Shown in pieces: positions 1-7,401 of a DNA stretch of 64,000 nucleotides (positions are counted from its first letter, which is position 1; the number at the start of each line of letters is the position of its first letter). The position numbers and the translations under genes were made by a program. This stretch comes from CAZKWG01 sp964615375. Lineage in GTDB: Bacteria > Myxococcota_A > UBA796 > CAZKWG01. The stretch is taken from NCBI GenBank assembly GCA_964615375.1, contig CAZTOW010000009.1, forward strand, positions 1 through 64,000, in the 5' to 3' direction. Under the pieces are notes generated by a model. The model saw only the letters and a program-made list of their open reading frames with translations. It did not search any database and was not told where the DNA came from.

Positions 1-262
1 CATCGAGAAGGGCATCGAGAAGGGCATCGAGAAGGGCATCGAGAAGGGCATCGAGCGAGGCGAGGCGCGCGGCCTCGCCCGAGGACGCCTGGAGACCCTG
101 CGGGCGATGACGGCGCGTCTCCTCCAGGCGCGCTTCCCCGGAGCCTCCCTCGACGACCTGATCGCGGAGTGTGGGCCGGAAGATCTCGAGCTCCTGGTGG
201 AGCAGATCGTCCAGGCTCCCTCCCTCGAGGCGGTGCGGAGCTGGTTGGAGGCGCGGATCTGA
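1..262 (+). CDS. C-terminal part of a repeat-bearing Uma2/Rpn-like protein (5' end outside window)
   Basis: The reading frame is open from base 2 and ends at TGA 260-262, so the 5' end lies before the window. The first codons spell four IEKG tetrapeptides from a 12-bp tandem repeat, followed by an Arg/Ala/Leu-rich helical tail (LLQARFPGASLDDLI, then WLEARI at the end). Short tandem tetrapeptides followed by this kind of helical tail are typical of the C-termini of Rpn/PD-(D/E)XK transposase-like and Uma2-type proteins; the gene at 53301-54137 here has the same layout with HAEG repeats. No catalytic region is visible, so the family call is an inference. Confidence 0.6.
   Translation, partial: IEKGIEKGIEKGIEKGIERGEARGLARGRLETLRAMTARLLQARFPGASLDDLIAECGPEDLELLVEQIVQAPSLEAVRSWLEARI
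2..53 (+). repeat. 12-bp tandem repeat encoding IEKG
   Basis: The unit atcgagaagggc is present four times in a row without change, followed by atcgag. It is in frame in the left-edge gene. Perfect copies suggest recent expansion by slippage. Confidence 0.9.
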
Positions 263-308
263 GCGCGCTCGACTACGCTGGTGCATGCACGACGGGGGGA
301 GGTCGAAC

Positions 309-875
309 ATGCGCGCGAAGATCCTGGTCCTGGGGCTGCTGGCAGGCTGCCCGGGCTCGAAGCACACCGGTGAGACGGGGGAGACCGGACACACCGGCGA
401 GACCGGCGAGACCGGCGAGACCGGACACACCGGCGAGACCGCACACACGGGAGAGACCGGCGAGACAGCACACACGGGAGAGACCGGCGAGACAGCACAC
501 ACCGGCGAAACCGGCGAGACCGGCGATCCAGGCGCCGCCCTCGACGTCTGCGAGCTGTCCGTGGACGATCCCTACACCCTGGACGGCGCCACCCTGGAGG
601 GCGACACGCTCTTCGTGGACGTCTCCTACGGCGGCGGCTGCGAGACCCACACCTGGGAGCTCTGCTGGGACGGCAGCTTCGCCCAGAGCTACCCGGTGCA
701 GGTCTGGGTGGAGCTGGGGCACGACGATCACGACGACCCCTGCGACGCCTGGATCAGCGAGACACTCAGCTTCGACCTGAGCCCGCTGGCCGAGGCCTAC
801 GAAGACGCCTACCACACCGCCCACGACACGGTGACGGTCCACTTCGAGGGCTCGACGATGAGCTATACATTCTAG
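309..875 (+). CDS. Small lipoprotein with TGE/TGH low-complexity linker
   Basis: A predicted secreted lipoprotein of 188 residues with unknown function. The start at ATG 309 is preceded by a strong Shine-Dalgarno (ggggggaggt) and gives a short signal sequence ending in the lipobox LLAGC (Cys14); a more upstream in-frame ATG at 171 gives a non-signal-like N-terminus. Residues of about 17-70 are a Thr-Gly-Glu/His repeat (units TGETGH and TGETGE), likely an extended spacer that holds the C-terminal domain off the membrane. The C-terminal 110 residues have four cysteines and beta-type composition and match no family I recognise. The TAG stop shares the sequence CTAG with the stop of the convergent gene. 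Confidence 0.8.
   Translation: MRAKILVLGLLAGCPGSKHTGETGETGHTGETGETGETGHTGETAHTGETGETAHTGETGETAHTGETGETGDPGAALDVCELSVDDPYTLDGATLEGDTLFVDVSYGGGCETHTWELCWDGSFAQSYPVQVWVELGHDDHDDPCDAWISETLSFDLSPLAEAYEDAYHTAHDTVTVHFEGSTMSYTF
362..533 (+). repeat. Low-complexity repeat region encoding TGETGH/TGETGE
   Basis: Imperfect 9- and 18-bp units built on accggcgagaccgg and acacaccggcgag run through this part of the lipoprotein gene. A shorter TGETG/QETGETG version occurs in the MYXO-CTERM-like protein gene at 30894-32474. Confidence 0.85.
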
Positions 876-1696
876 TTTTCCGAGACCCGCCCGCCCGGCG
901 CGCAGATCCCGAAGCTGCAGCCGTGGTAGGGCGGGCAGTCGGCGTCCACGTCGCAGCTCCGCAGGCCCTCCGCGCAGTCTCCGAAGAGGCAGCGCGCGTC
1001 CTCCCCGCAGTCGGCGTCCGTCACGCACTGCCGCGCGCCCGGGCTGCAACGGTCGAATTCGCAGCGTTGATGCACGGCGCAGTCCCCGTCCGCCACGCAG
1101 TCGCGGGCGCCCTCCAGGCAGTCTCCCAGCATGCAGCGCCGCCCCGGCCCGCAGTCCGCGTCGAACACACAGCCCGGCGCGTCCAGATCCCAGCACAGCC
1201 CCGCCACGCAGATCGCCCCCTCCGCGCACGGCATCCCCTCCCCGCAGGCGCGGGCCCCGCCCGAGCAGAAGCCCTCGTCGCAGCGCGCGTCGAGCCCGCA
1301 CTCTCCGTCCTCCTCGCAGGGCGCGCCGCGGTTCATGCACAGCCCGAGCCTGCAGCGCTCCCAGCCCCCGCAGTCGTCGTCTCCCTCGCAGGCCCGCCCC
1401 ACGCGCTGCGCGTCGACGAGCCAGCCCGCGATCACGGGGGGCAGCCCCCCCGTCGAGCGCGCCGCGCGGCCCTCCTGTCCCTCCGGCGCGCGCTCAGCGC
1501 CGCTCGGTGCGGAGACGGGGTCCTCGCCCGAAGGAGCCCGCCGCGCCCGCGCCGCCCACGCCGGATCCCGCGGCTCCCGGCGCGCCGCCGCTCCCGCGGG
1601 CCAGGGCGTCCCGGCCAGGCAGCGCTGGATCCGCGCCGCCACCAGCGCCAGCAGCAGGGCCAGGATCGCCAGCCTCCAAGGCCGCTCAATGCGCAT
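872..1696 (-). CDS. Secreted Cys-rich repeat protein
   Basis: A 274-residue protein with an N-terminal hydrophobic segment (residues 7-22, signal or anchor), a disordered Pro/Ala/Arg-rich linker to about residue 95, then six to seven tandem Cys modules. Each module follows the pattern C-x(4-5)-DC-x(5-6)-RC-x(3)-C (for example CEGDDDC, then ERCRLGLC), as in myxobacterial extracellular Cys-rich repeats that resemble EGF/Dickkopf-type motifs. The start ATG lies inside the DUF692 gene, 11 bp before that gene's stop, so it is the last gene of the overlapping minus-strand operon 4254-872. It could be structural, or a second Cys-rich substrate of the DUF692 enzyme; the second reading is inference from position only. 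Confidence 0.8.
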   Translation of the reverse strand: MRIERPWRLAILALLLALVAARIQRCLAGTPWPAGAAARREPRDPAWAARARRAPSGEDPVSAPSGAERAPEGQEGRAARSTGGLPPVIAGWLVDAQRVGRACEGDDDCGGWERCRLGLCMNRGAPCEEDGECGLDARCDEGFCSGGARACGEGMPCAEGAICVAGLCWDLDAPGCVFDADCGPGRRCMLGDCLEGARDCVADGDCAVHQRCEFDRCSPGARQCVTDADCGEDARCLFGDCAEGLRSCDVDADCPPYHGCSFGICAPGGRVSEN

Positions 1697-2774
1697 GGCG
1701 CTCGCGCTTCCGCCGGAAGCTCTCCGCGGCCATCGCCAGCCCCTCCACGTCCAGCCGAATCCCCGCCAGCAACCCCGCCGCGCCCGCCCGCTCCGCCGCG
1801 AGCTCCGGGTCCTCCAGCAGGCTCGCCCGCGCCGCAGGATCCACGTAAGCCCGCGCCAGCAGCCGCTCCAAGGCCGCCGCCGCGCTCAGATCCGGCGGAG
1901 CCCCCGACGGCGCCGGAGCCGCCCGCCCCTCCCTCGCGACCCGCCGCGCCCGCCCCCGCGCCAGCCGCGCCCGCGCCTCGCCAAGCTCGCCCAGCAGCTC
2001 CTCCATCGGCGGATAACGCCCGTCCCGCTCCACGATCACCGTGAGCGGCCCCGGCGCCCGCGCCGCCACCTCCTCCAGCAGCGCGAAGACCGGCTCGGGG
2101 ACGGCGTGCAGGTGGTCGTCCAGCACCCGGCCGATCCATCGCCCGCCCGCGAGGTGGACCTGCTCCAGCCGCTCCAGCGGCAGCGCCGCCAGCCCCGCCA
2201 GCGGGTCCCACCCGAAGTTGACGGCGTTCGCCCACCAGTTGTGCAGGTCCAGCAGCAGCGGCGCCTCGCAGGCCTGGAGCGCGATCCCCAGCCACTCCGG
2301 CTCAGGAATCCGCGATCCCGGCGGCTCCAAGAGCGTCGCCACGTTCTCCAGCAGCGGGGTGGAGCCCACCGTCGCCCGCGCCCGGCGCAGGTTCCGCGCC
2401 GCACCCTCCAGGCTGGCCAGCGTCCGCGGGGGCGCGGCGAGGTGGCCGATCTCCACGTCCCCCGCCCGCACGAAGGCGAGGTGCTCGCTCCAACCTTCAG
2501 GACGCACGGCCTCGACGAGGCGGGCCAGCGCGTCCAGCCGCCCCTGCTCCACCGGCGCCGCGCTGGCGAGCCCGAGGCCGACCCCGTGGAGCGCGACGGG
2601 CAGGCGCGCCGAGAGCGTCCGCAGCGCCCGCAGCCGCTCGGGCGGCGCCCCCAGCCAGTCGTCCAGGATCACCTCGACCAGATCGAGCTGGTCGGCCACG
2701 GCGAGGATCGAGCCGGCGATGGCCGGTCGCCAGCCCAGGCCGACCCGATCCCTCAGCTCCCGCACCCGCCGCAC
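1686..2774 (-). CDS. DUF692 family multinuclear non-heme iron oxygenase (MbnB/TglH-like)
   Basis: A 362-residue TIM-barrel enzyme of the DUF692/MNIO family, whose characterised members (MbnB, TglH, ChrH) use a di- or tri-iron centre to oxidise Cys residues in precursor peptides. Family motifs are all present: RVGLGWR near residue 10, LHGVGL (His63), SEHL (His98), ENVAT (Glu143), LLDLHN (Asp176, His178), VHLAGG (His207), DDHLH (His221) and VIVERD (Glu249), so the metal site looks intact. After about residue 280 comes an extra helical extension of about 80 residues (ERLLARAYVDPAARASLL), possibly a built-in partner or substrate-binding domain. The GTG start at 2774 overlaps the Gly/Cys tail codons of the upstream gene by 22 bp; GTG at 2765 is an alternative. 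Confidence 0.9.
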   Translation of the reverse strand: MRRVRELRDRVGLGWRPAIAGSILAVADQLDLVEVILDDWLGAPPERLRALRTLSARLPVALHGVGLGLASAAPVEQGRLDALARLVEAVRPEGWSEHLAFVRAGDVEIGHLAAPPRTLASLEGAARNLRRARATVGSTPLLENVATLLEPPGSRIPEPEWLGIALQACEAPLLLDLHNWWANAVNFGWDPLAGLAALPLERLEQVHLAGGRWIGRVLDDHLHAVPEPVFALLEEVAARAPGPLTVIVERDGRYPPMEELLGELGEARARLARGRARRVAREGRAAPAPSGAPPDLSAAAALERLLARAYVDPAARASLLEDPELAAERAGAAGLLAGIRLDVEGLAMAAESFRRKRERHAH

Positions 2775-3640
2775 CCGCCGCCGCAGCCGCCCCCGCAGCT
2801 CCCGCCCCCGCAGGAGGAGGAGCCGCAGGACGATCCGCAGGACGATCCGGAGCTGTCCGCCGCAGCCCCTCGGCGCTGGAAGGCCCCGAAGGTGTCCTGC
2901 CAGAGGGCCTGCGTCACCTCCGGCAACGCGAAGGCCCCGAACGCCGCGCCCAGGAAGACCAGGTCGTCTCCCGCCAGCGTCTCCCCCTTCACCGCCCGCT
3001 GGTGCACCCCGGAGAACAGCACCTGCGCGTCCTCCACCAGCGCTGGGACCGCCGGGTGCTGGACCTCACCGAGCCAGCGCGTCGCCCAGAGCAGCCAGAC
3101 CACCACCAGGATCACGAGGAAGGCGAGGTTGTGGTGCCCCGTGACGAGCGCCACGACGATCTTGAGCAGCGCGAAGGCCGCGAGGCCGACGATCAGGATC
3201 AGGGAGAGGCTCTTGCGGGTCGCGAGCTGCTCCGAGCTCTCGATGAGGCCCTGGCGGGCGAGCCGATCTCGGAGCCCGTCGAGCGCCCGCTTCACCCCCG
3301 ACTGCTGCTCGAGCTGGCGCGGCGCCAGCGCCTCGGCGCGCGCGGCGCCCAGGATGGCGCGCTCCAGCGGCCAGGCGGCGCGTCCGTCGGTGGTCGTGCT
3401 CAGCGCCCTGTCATCCCAGGAGAGCGACCCCCGATCGCGCAGGGCGGTGACCGCCAGCCGCACCGCCTCCCGCGCGCCGCCGCGGGCGAAGGCCAGCAGG
3501 TACGGGTCGGAGAGCGGCGCGACACCCTGAACCTCCGCCATCCAGGCCCGCCGCGCATGCCGCATCCACAGCAGCGCGGCCCCGCAGAGCAGCACATAGA
3601 GGGCCAGGAATTCGGGGCCCCGCATCGTAAACGGGTTCAC
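2753..3640 (-). CDS. TIGR04222-type membrane protein with Gly/Cys-rich C-terminal tail
   Basis: The GTG start at 3640 gives the family-typical opening NPFxxRGPEFLALY, a transmembrane segment at about residues 9-25, a soluble middle of about 130 residues, a pair of membrane helices around residues 165-210, and a second soluble part. The last 33 or so residues are almost only Gly, Ser and Cys (SSCGSSCGSSSCGGG and so on, seven Cys). TIGR04222 proteins carry such tails and are, as I recall, often encoded beside DUF692 genes; here the DUF692 gene begins inside the tail codons. The tail is therefore a good candidate substrate for oxidative Cys modification (inference). The GTG overlaps the upstream stop as GTGA. 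Confidence 0.85.
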   Translation of the reverse strand: MNPFTMRGPEFLALYVLLCGAALLWMRHARRAWMAEVQGVAPLSDPYLLAFARGGAREAVRLAVTALRDRGSLSWDDRALSTTTDGRAAWPLERAILGAARAEALAPRQLEQQSGVKRALDGLRDRLARQGLIESSEQLATRKSLSLILIVGLAAFALLKIVVALVTGHHNLAFLVILVVVWLLWATRWLGEVQHPAVPALVEDAQVLFSGVHQRAVKGETLAGDDLVFLGAAFGAFALPEVTQALWQDTFGAFQRRGAAADSSGSSCGSSCGSSSCGGGSCGGGCGGGCGGCGS

Positions 3641-4254
3641 GCCTGCTCCAGCCGGGCCGCGCGGCCTCGCATCTCCTCCGCCAGGGCGAGCAGCTCTCGC
3701 GCCGCCGTCGTCGCCCCCTCCACCGAGAGCGCCTCGCCCGCCCGCGCCGCCGTGAGCGCCGGAAGCGCCCGCCCCGCCACCTGCTCCAGCGCCGCCTTCG
3801 GATCGGGGACAGGGGCGCCCGAGAGCTCCAGCAGCTCCGCCGCCGACACCCGCAACGGCCCCGCCGCCTCCGCCAGCGCCCGCGCGAGCGCCTCGGCGTC
3901 CCCCGCCTCCTCCACCAGCCGCACCCGCAGGCGCAGGGCCAGGTTCAGGAGGGACTGCTGCAGCCGGAAGATCGCCGCGGCCCGCGGGACCTGGACGCGA
4001 CCGAAGGGGTCCTCCCCCCACAGCACGCGGTGGCGCCGCCCGATGTCCGCCGCCTTGACCGGGAAGAAGGTCAGGAAGGCCGGGAGCTCCTCGTCGGTGA
4101 GCAGGAGCACGCGCAGCCTGGCCGCCGCCCCCGCCGCCCGCAGGGCGTCGTGGTGGAGCTCCGCGCGCTCAGGCACGAAGCGGCGCAGCACCACGGCCAC
4201 GTTGAGATCGGAGCTGGGCCGGAGCCGGTCCTCCGCGCCCGACCCGAAGAGCAC
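3637..4254 (-). CDS. Nucleotidyltransferase-fold protein (degenerate active site)
   Basis: The N-terminus reads VLFGSGAEDRLRPSSDLNVAVVL, the strand-GS-loop-SDxD region of minimal nucleotidyltransferases. The usual second Asp is Asn here (SDLN), and GSxARG has become GSGAED, so catalysis is doubtful. The rest (205 residues in total) is helical and unrecognised. No ATG, GTG or TTG precedes the GTG at 4254 in frame, although the codons upstream (…NRALEAYVEAARRDLGDD) look like the normal first helix of the fold. The real start may be a CTG near 4323 or be damaged. It is the first gene of the operon with the TIGR04222, DUF692 and Cys-rich genes (GTGA overlap at 3637-3640). Confidence 0.7.
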   Translation of the reverse strand: MLFGSGAEDRLRPSSDLNVAVVLRRFVPERAELHHDALRAAGAAARLRVLLLTDEELPAFLTFFPVKAADIGRRHRVLWGEDPFGRVQVPRAAAIFRLQQSLLNLALRLRVRLVEEAGDAEALARALAEAAGPLRVSAAELLELSGAPVPDPKAALEQVAGRALPALTAARAGEALSVEGATTAARELLALAEEMRGRAARLEQA

Positions 4255-4397
4255 GACGGCGCGCAGGTCGTCGCCCAGGTCGCGACGCGCCGCCTCGACG
4301 TAGGCCTCCAGCGCGCGGTTCAGGTGAGCTTCGATGGGACCTCCAGCGTGAGCAGGCCCATCATACGCCGATCGGCGCGCCCGCTGCGCGGCGAATG

Positions 4398-4426
4398 TTG
4401 ACAGTAAATACTGTCATGATTACAGT
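4398..4426 (+). promoter_or_regulatory. Sigma-70-type promoter of the MerR operon
   Basis: TTGACA at 4398-4403 is a perfect -35 box, with TACAGT at 4421-4426 as a -10 box after a 17-bp spacer. Transcription would begin at about 4433, the A of the ATG of the MerR gene, so the mRNA may be leaderless; no Shine-Dalgarno precedes that ATG. Confidence 0.65.
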
Positions 4427-4429
4427 AAT
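4399..4429. promoter_or_regulatory. Palindromic operator, probable MerR-family binding site
   Basis: A perfect 18-bp palindrome, TGACAGTAAATACTGTCA (4399-4416), overlaps the -35 box and spacer. A second, shorter one, ATTACAGTAAT (4419-4429), covers the -10 box and repeats the ACAGTAA core. Placement between -35 and -10 is the classical MerR-family arrangement, so autoregulation by the gene at 4433 is likely. It also lies upstream of the divergent nucleotidyltransferase gene. Confidence 0.6.
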
Positions 4430-4432
4430 GTC

Positions 4433-4957
4433 ATGACGCTCACCGACCACCGCGACCGCGCCCTCACGCTCGCCGAGCTCGCCCACCTCGCCGGGGAGGC
4501 CCTGCAGGAGGCGGGGATCCACGCCGAGGACGGGCGCGTCGGCAGCGGCGTGGACGAGCGCACCCTGCGCTACTGGCAGACCCTCGGCCTCCTGGACCGC
4601 CCGCTCCGCTACGAGGGACGGCAGGCCCTCTACGGCTGGCGCCACCTGCTGCAGGCGCTCAGCGTCCGGCTGTTGCAGTCCCGCGGCCACAGCCTGGCCC
4701 AGATCCAGGCCGCGCTCCAGGGGGTGGACACGCCCGCCCTGGAGGCGGCGCTGCTGTCCGCGCTCCCCCTCCGCGTCGAGGCGCCCACGCAGGCGCCCGC
4801 CACGCCGCCCGCGCCCCCCTCGCCCGCGCCCCGCCCCCTGCTGGCGGCGGAGGTGGCGCCCGGCGTGACCGTCCTGCTCGACCCCCGGCATGCCGCCGAG
4901 GCCGAGGCCATCTTCGCCCGCATCTCCGCCCTCTTCCCGTCTGGAGGTTCCCGATGA
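4433..4957 (+). CDS. MerR family transcriptional regulator
   Basis: A 174-residue regulator. The winged HTH sits at about residues 40-90, with the MerR signature RTLRYWQTLGLL followed by YGWRHLLQALSVRLLQSRGHSLAQIQ. After an Ala/Pro-rich linker (residues 117-140) the C-terminus is a short effector or dimer region with no Cys cluster, so it is not an obvious metal sensor. The stop overlaps the start of the VIT/VWA gene as ATGA (4954-4957), so both are co-translated, and a palindromic operator lies in its own promoter. A MerR gene paired with a VIT/VWA gene is a recurrent arrangement; the signal is unknown. Confidence 0.85.
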   Translation: MTLTDHRDRALTLAELAHLAGEALQEAGIHAEDGRVGSGVDERTLRYWQTLGLLDRPLRYEGRQALYGWRHLLQALSVRLLQSRGHSLAQIQAALQGVDTPALEAALLSALPLRVEAPTQAPATPPAPPSPAPRPLLAAEVAPGVTVLLDPRHAAEAEAIFARISALFPSGGSR

Positions 4958-7401
4958 GCGCCCCTGTCCGCTCGCTCCCCACCCTGTTCGACGCCCCCGC
5001 CGCCCCTGACCCTCGCGGGCTGGGCGGGCTCCTGGTCCTGGTGCAGGCCGCGCCCCGACCCCTGCCGCTGAGCGAGGTCAAGGTCCGCGCCACCATCGCC
5101 GGGGACGTCTGCCGCACCGTCGTCGAGCAGCGCTTCCAGAACCCCTACGCGAGCCCGATGGAGGCCATCCACATCTTCCCGCTCCCCGAGCGCGGAGCCG
5201 TCACCGAGGTCGAGCTGCGCGCGGGCGAGACCGTCGTGCGCGCCGAGTGCCGCGAGCGGGCCGAGGCCGAGCGCACCTACACCGAGGCCGTCGGTCGGGG
5301 GCACCGCGCCGCCCTGCTGACCGCCGAGCGCGACGACGTCCACACGCTGCGCGTCGCCAACCTGCCCCCGGGCACCGAGGTGCGCGTGCGCATGGTCCTG
5401 GTCGAGCGCCTGGTGGCCCAGGACGGGCGTCTGCGCTGGCGCTTCCCCACGGTCGTCGCCCCCCGCTACACGCCGGGCCAGCCGACCGGCCACGCGGGCG
5501 AGGGCACCACCCCCGACACCGACCAGAGCCCCGACGCCAGCCGGATCTCCCCGCCGCTGCGCCTCACGGGCGGGACCCGGCTGGACCTGGAGGTGCGTCT
5601 GGCGGGCCCGCTGCGCTCGCTCTCCTCCTCCCTGCACGCCCTCGCCCTGGACCTGGAGGACGGCGGCGCCCGCGTCGCGCCCTCGGGCCAGGCCACCCTG
5701 GACCGCGACTTCATCCTCTCCTGGACCAGCGGCGAGCCCGAGAGCGTCGCCACCCGCGCCTGGACCGACGGCGCCCACACCCTGATCGTCGTGGAGCCCC
5801 CCGCCGGCCTCGCCGCCGCCACCCTGCCCCGGGACGCCGTCTTCGTCATCGACATCTCCGGCTCCATGGAGGGCGTGAAGCTCCGGGCGGCGAAGCTCGC
5901 CCTTCGCACGGCCCTCCACGGCCTCGCCCCGGGCGATCGCTTCCGCCTGCTGGCCTTCGACGACCGTCTGGAGCCGATGTCCCCAGACTTCCTCGACTAT
6001 GCCGATCAGACCCTGGCCCGCGCCGACCGCTGGATCGACGCCCTGCGCGCCCGCGGCGGCACGGAGATGCTCCCCGCCCTCCAGGACGCCCTCTCCGGCG
6101 CGCCCCCCGCCGGGCGCCTGCGCACCGTGCTCTTCGTCACCGACGGGCAGGCCAGCAACGAGGACCAGCTCGTGGCCGCGGTCGCCGGGCGCCGCAAGGC
6201 CGCGCGCCTGTTCACGCTCGGCATCGACACCGCCGTCAACGCCTCGCTCATGGAGCGCCTCGCCCGCGCGGGCGGGGGTGAGGCCACCCTCTGCACCCCC
6301 TCGGACGACATCGAGGCCGTGGTCGCCCGGCTGGAGGCCCGCTTCGGCAGCCCGCTGCTCACCGATCTCGTCGTGGACGGCGAGGCCGCCCGCCCCGAGC
6401 CAGCCGCCCTCTTCGCCGGCTGCCCCGTCTCCCTCCTGATCACGGGCGCCCCGGCCCAGCTCAGCGTGCGCGCCCAGGGCCCCGCCGGCCCCTGGAGCCA
6501 GACCCTGAGCCCGCGGAAGATCGAGCTCCCCCTCGGCGTGGCCTGGGCCCGCGAGCGGGTGAGCTGGCTCACCGACCAGCTCGCGCTCAAGCCCTTCCAG
6601 GACGAGGCGCTGCGCGGCGAGATCATCCGGGTCGCCCTGGGCGCGGGCATCGCCTCGCGCTTCACGGCCTTCGTCGCCGTGGACACCTCGGTACAGGTGA
6701 GCGGGGAGCGGGTCACCGTGACCCAGCCCGTCGAGCTCCCCCACGACTGGAGCCCGGGCTTCCTCGGCGCCCCCGCGCTGGGGAGAGGTGGCGGCATGGC
6801 CCCGCCGCCGCCGCCGAGGGCGCCCGCCCCGATGGGACCCCCCATGTCCGTCTCCGCGCCGGCCCCCCGCGCCATGGCCCCGCCCGCCCCCGGCGCCACG
6901 CGCAGCCGCGCGCAGGCCCCCGTGGACCTCGCCGACGACCTGGACATGGAGCTCGCCGAGCCCGAGGCGCTGGCGCCCATGTTCGAGGTGGCGCCCATGC
7001 TCGACGAGATGAAGGAGCTGGCGGCCCCGGCGAAGAAGCGCGCCGCCAAGGCCGACCGGGCGGAGAAGGCCGCCAAGGCCGAGGCCCCCGACCCCAGCGC
7101 GCACCTCGCCGGCCAGCAGTCCGCGGACGGCAGCTTCGGCGGGGACCTCGCCCGCACCGCCGCCGCCCTCGTCCTGCTCGTGCTGCTCGGCCACACGCGG
7201 AGGACCGGGCTCCGGCAGCGGGTGGTCCAGAAGGCCGCGCGCTGGCTCCAGGGCCGGTCCGAGGCCGAGGCCCGCCTGGCCCTGGAGATCCTGGAGGCCG
7301 CCGAGGCCGGGAGCCGGCCCGCCCGCGACGACCGCTGGGCGCCGCTGCTGGCGGCCGGGGAGGAGGGTCGCCTGCTGGCGGCCCAGCTGGGGCGCGCTTG
7401 A
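4954..7401 (+). CDS. VIT and VWA domain protein
   Basis: An 815-residue protein of the inter-alpha-trypsin-inhibitor type. An N-terminal VIT domain (about residues 25-165; VVEQRFQNPYASPMEAIHIFPLPE) is followed by a VWA domain (about 295-470) with an intact MIDAS motif DISGSM from Asp300 and the Thr of GGTEM. A Pro/Ala-rich stretch lies at about 610-660, and the C-terminus (QQSADGSFGGDLARTAAALVL) resembles the alpha-helical repeats of prenyltransferase/thioester-domain folds that often end this architecture. There is no signal peptide, so it is probably cytoplasmic or membrane-associated through partners. Bacterial members are implicated in adhesion or assembly, but no specific role can be assigned. 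Confidence 0.85.
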   Translation: MSAPVRSLPTLFDAPAAPDPRGLGGLLVLVQAAPRPLPLSEVKVRATIAGDVCRTVVEQRFQNPYASPMEAIHIFPLPERGAVTEVELRAGETVVRAECRERAEAERTYTEAVGRGHRAALLTAERDDVHTLRVANLPPGTEVRVRMVLVERLVAQDGRLRWRFPTVVAPRYTPGQPTGHAGEGTTPDTDQSPDASRISPPLRLTGGTRLDLEVRLAGPLRSLSSSLHALALDLEDGGARVAPSGQATLDRDFILSWTSGEPESVATRAWTDGAHTLIVVEPPAGLAAATLPRDAVFVIDISGSMEGVKLRAAKLALRTALHGLAPGDRFRLLAFDDRLEPMSPDFLDYADQTLARADRWIDALRARGGTEMLPALQDALSGAPPAGRLRTVLFVTDGQASNEDQLVAAVAGRRKAARLFTLGIDTAVNASLMERLARAGGGEATLCTPSDDIEAVVARLEARFGSPLLTDLVVDGEAARPEPAALFAGCPVSLLITGAPAQLSVRAQGPAGPWSQTLSPRKIELPLGVAWARERVSWLTDQLALKPFQDEALRGEIIRVALGAGIASRFTAFVAVDTSVQVSGERVTVTQPVELPHDWSPGFLGAPALGRGGGMAPPPPPRAPAPMGPPMSVSAPAPRAMAPPAPGATRSRAQAPVDLADDLDMELAEPEALAPMFEVAPMLDEMKELAAPAKKRAAKADRAEKAAKAEAPDPSAHLAGQQSADGSFGGDLARTAAALVLLVLLGHTRRTGLRQRVVQKAARWLQGRSEAEARLALEILEAAEAGSRPARDDRWAPLLAAGEEGRLLAAQLGRA

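Noticed and set aside
4630..7194. Long minus-strand frame of 854 codons
   Set aside because: It lies opposite the MerR and VIT/VWA genes, whose proteins have clear domains; its own product is Gly/Ala/Arg/His-rich without motifs, as usual for antisense frames in high-GC DNA.
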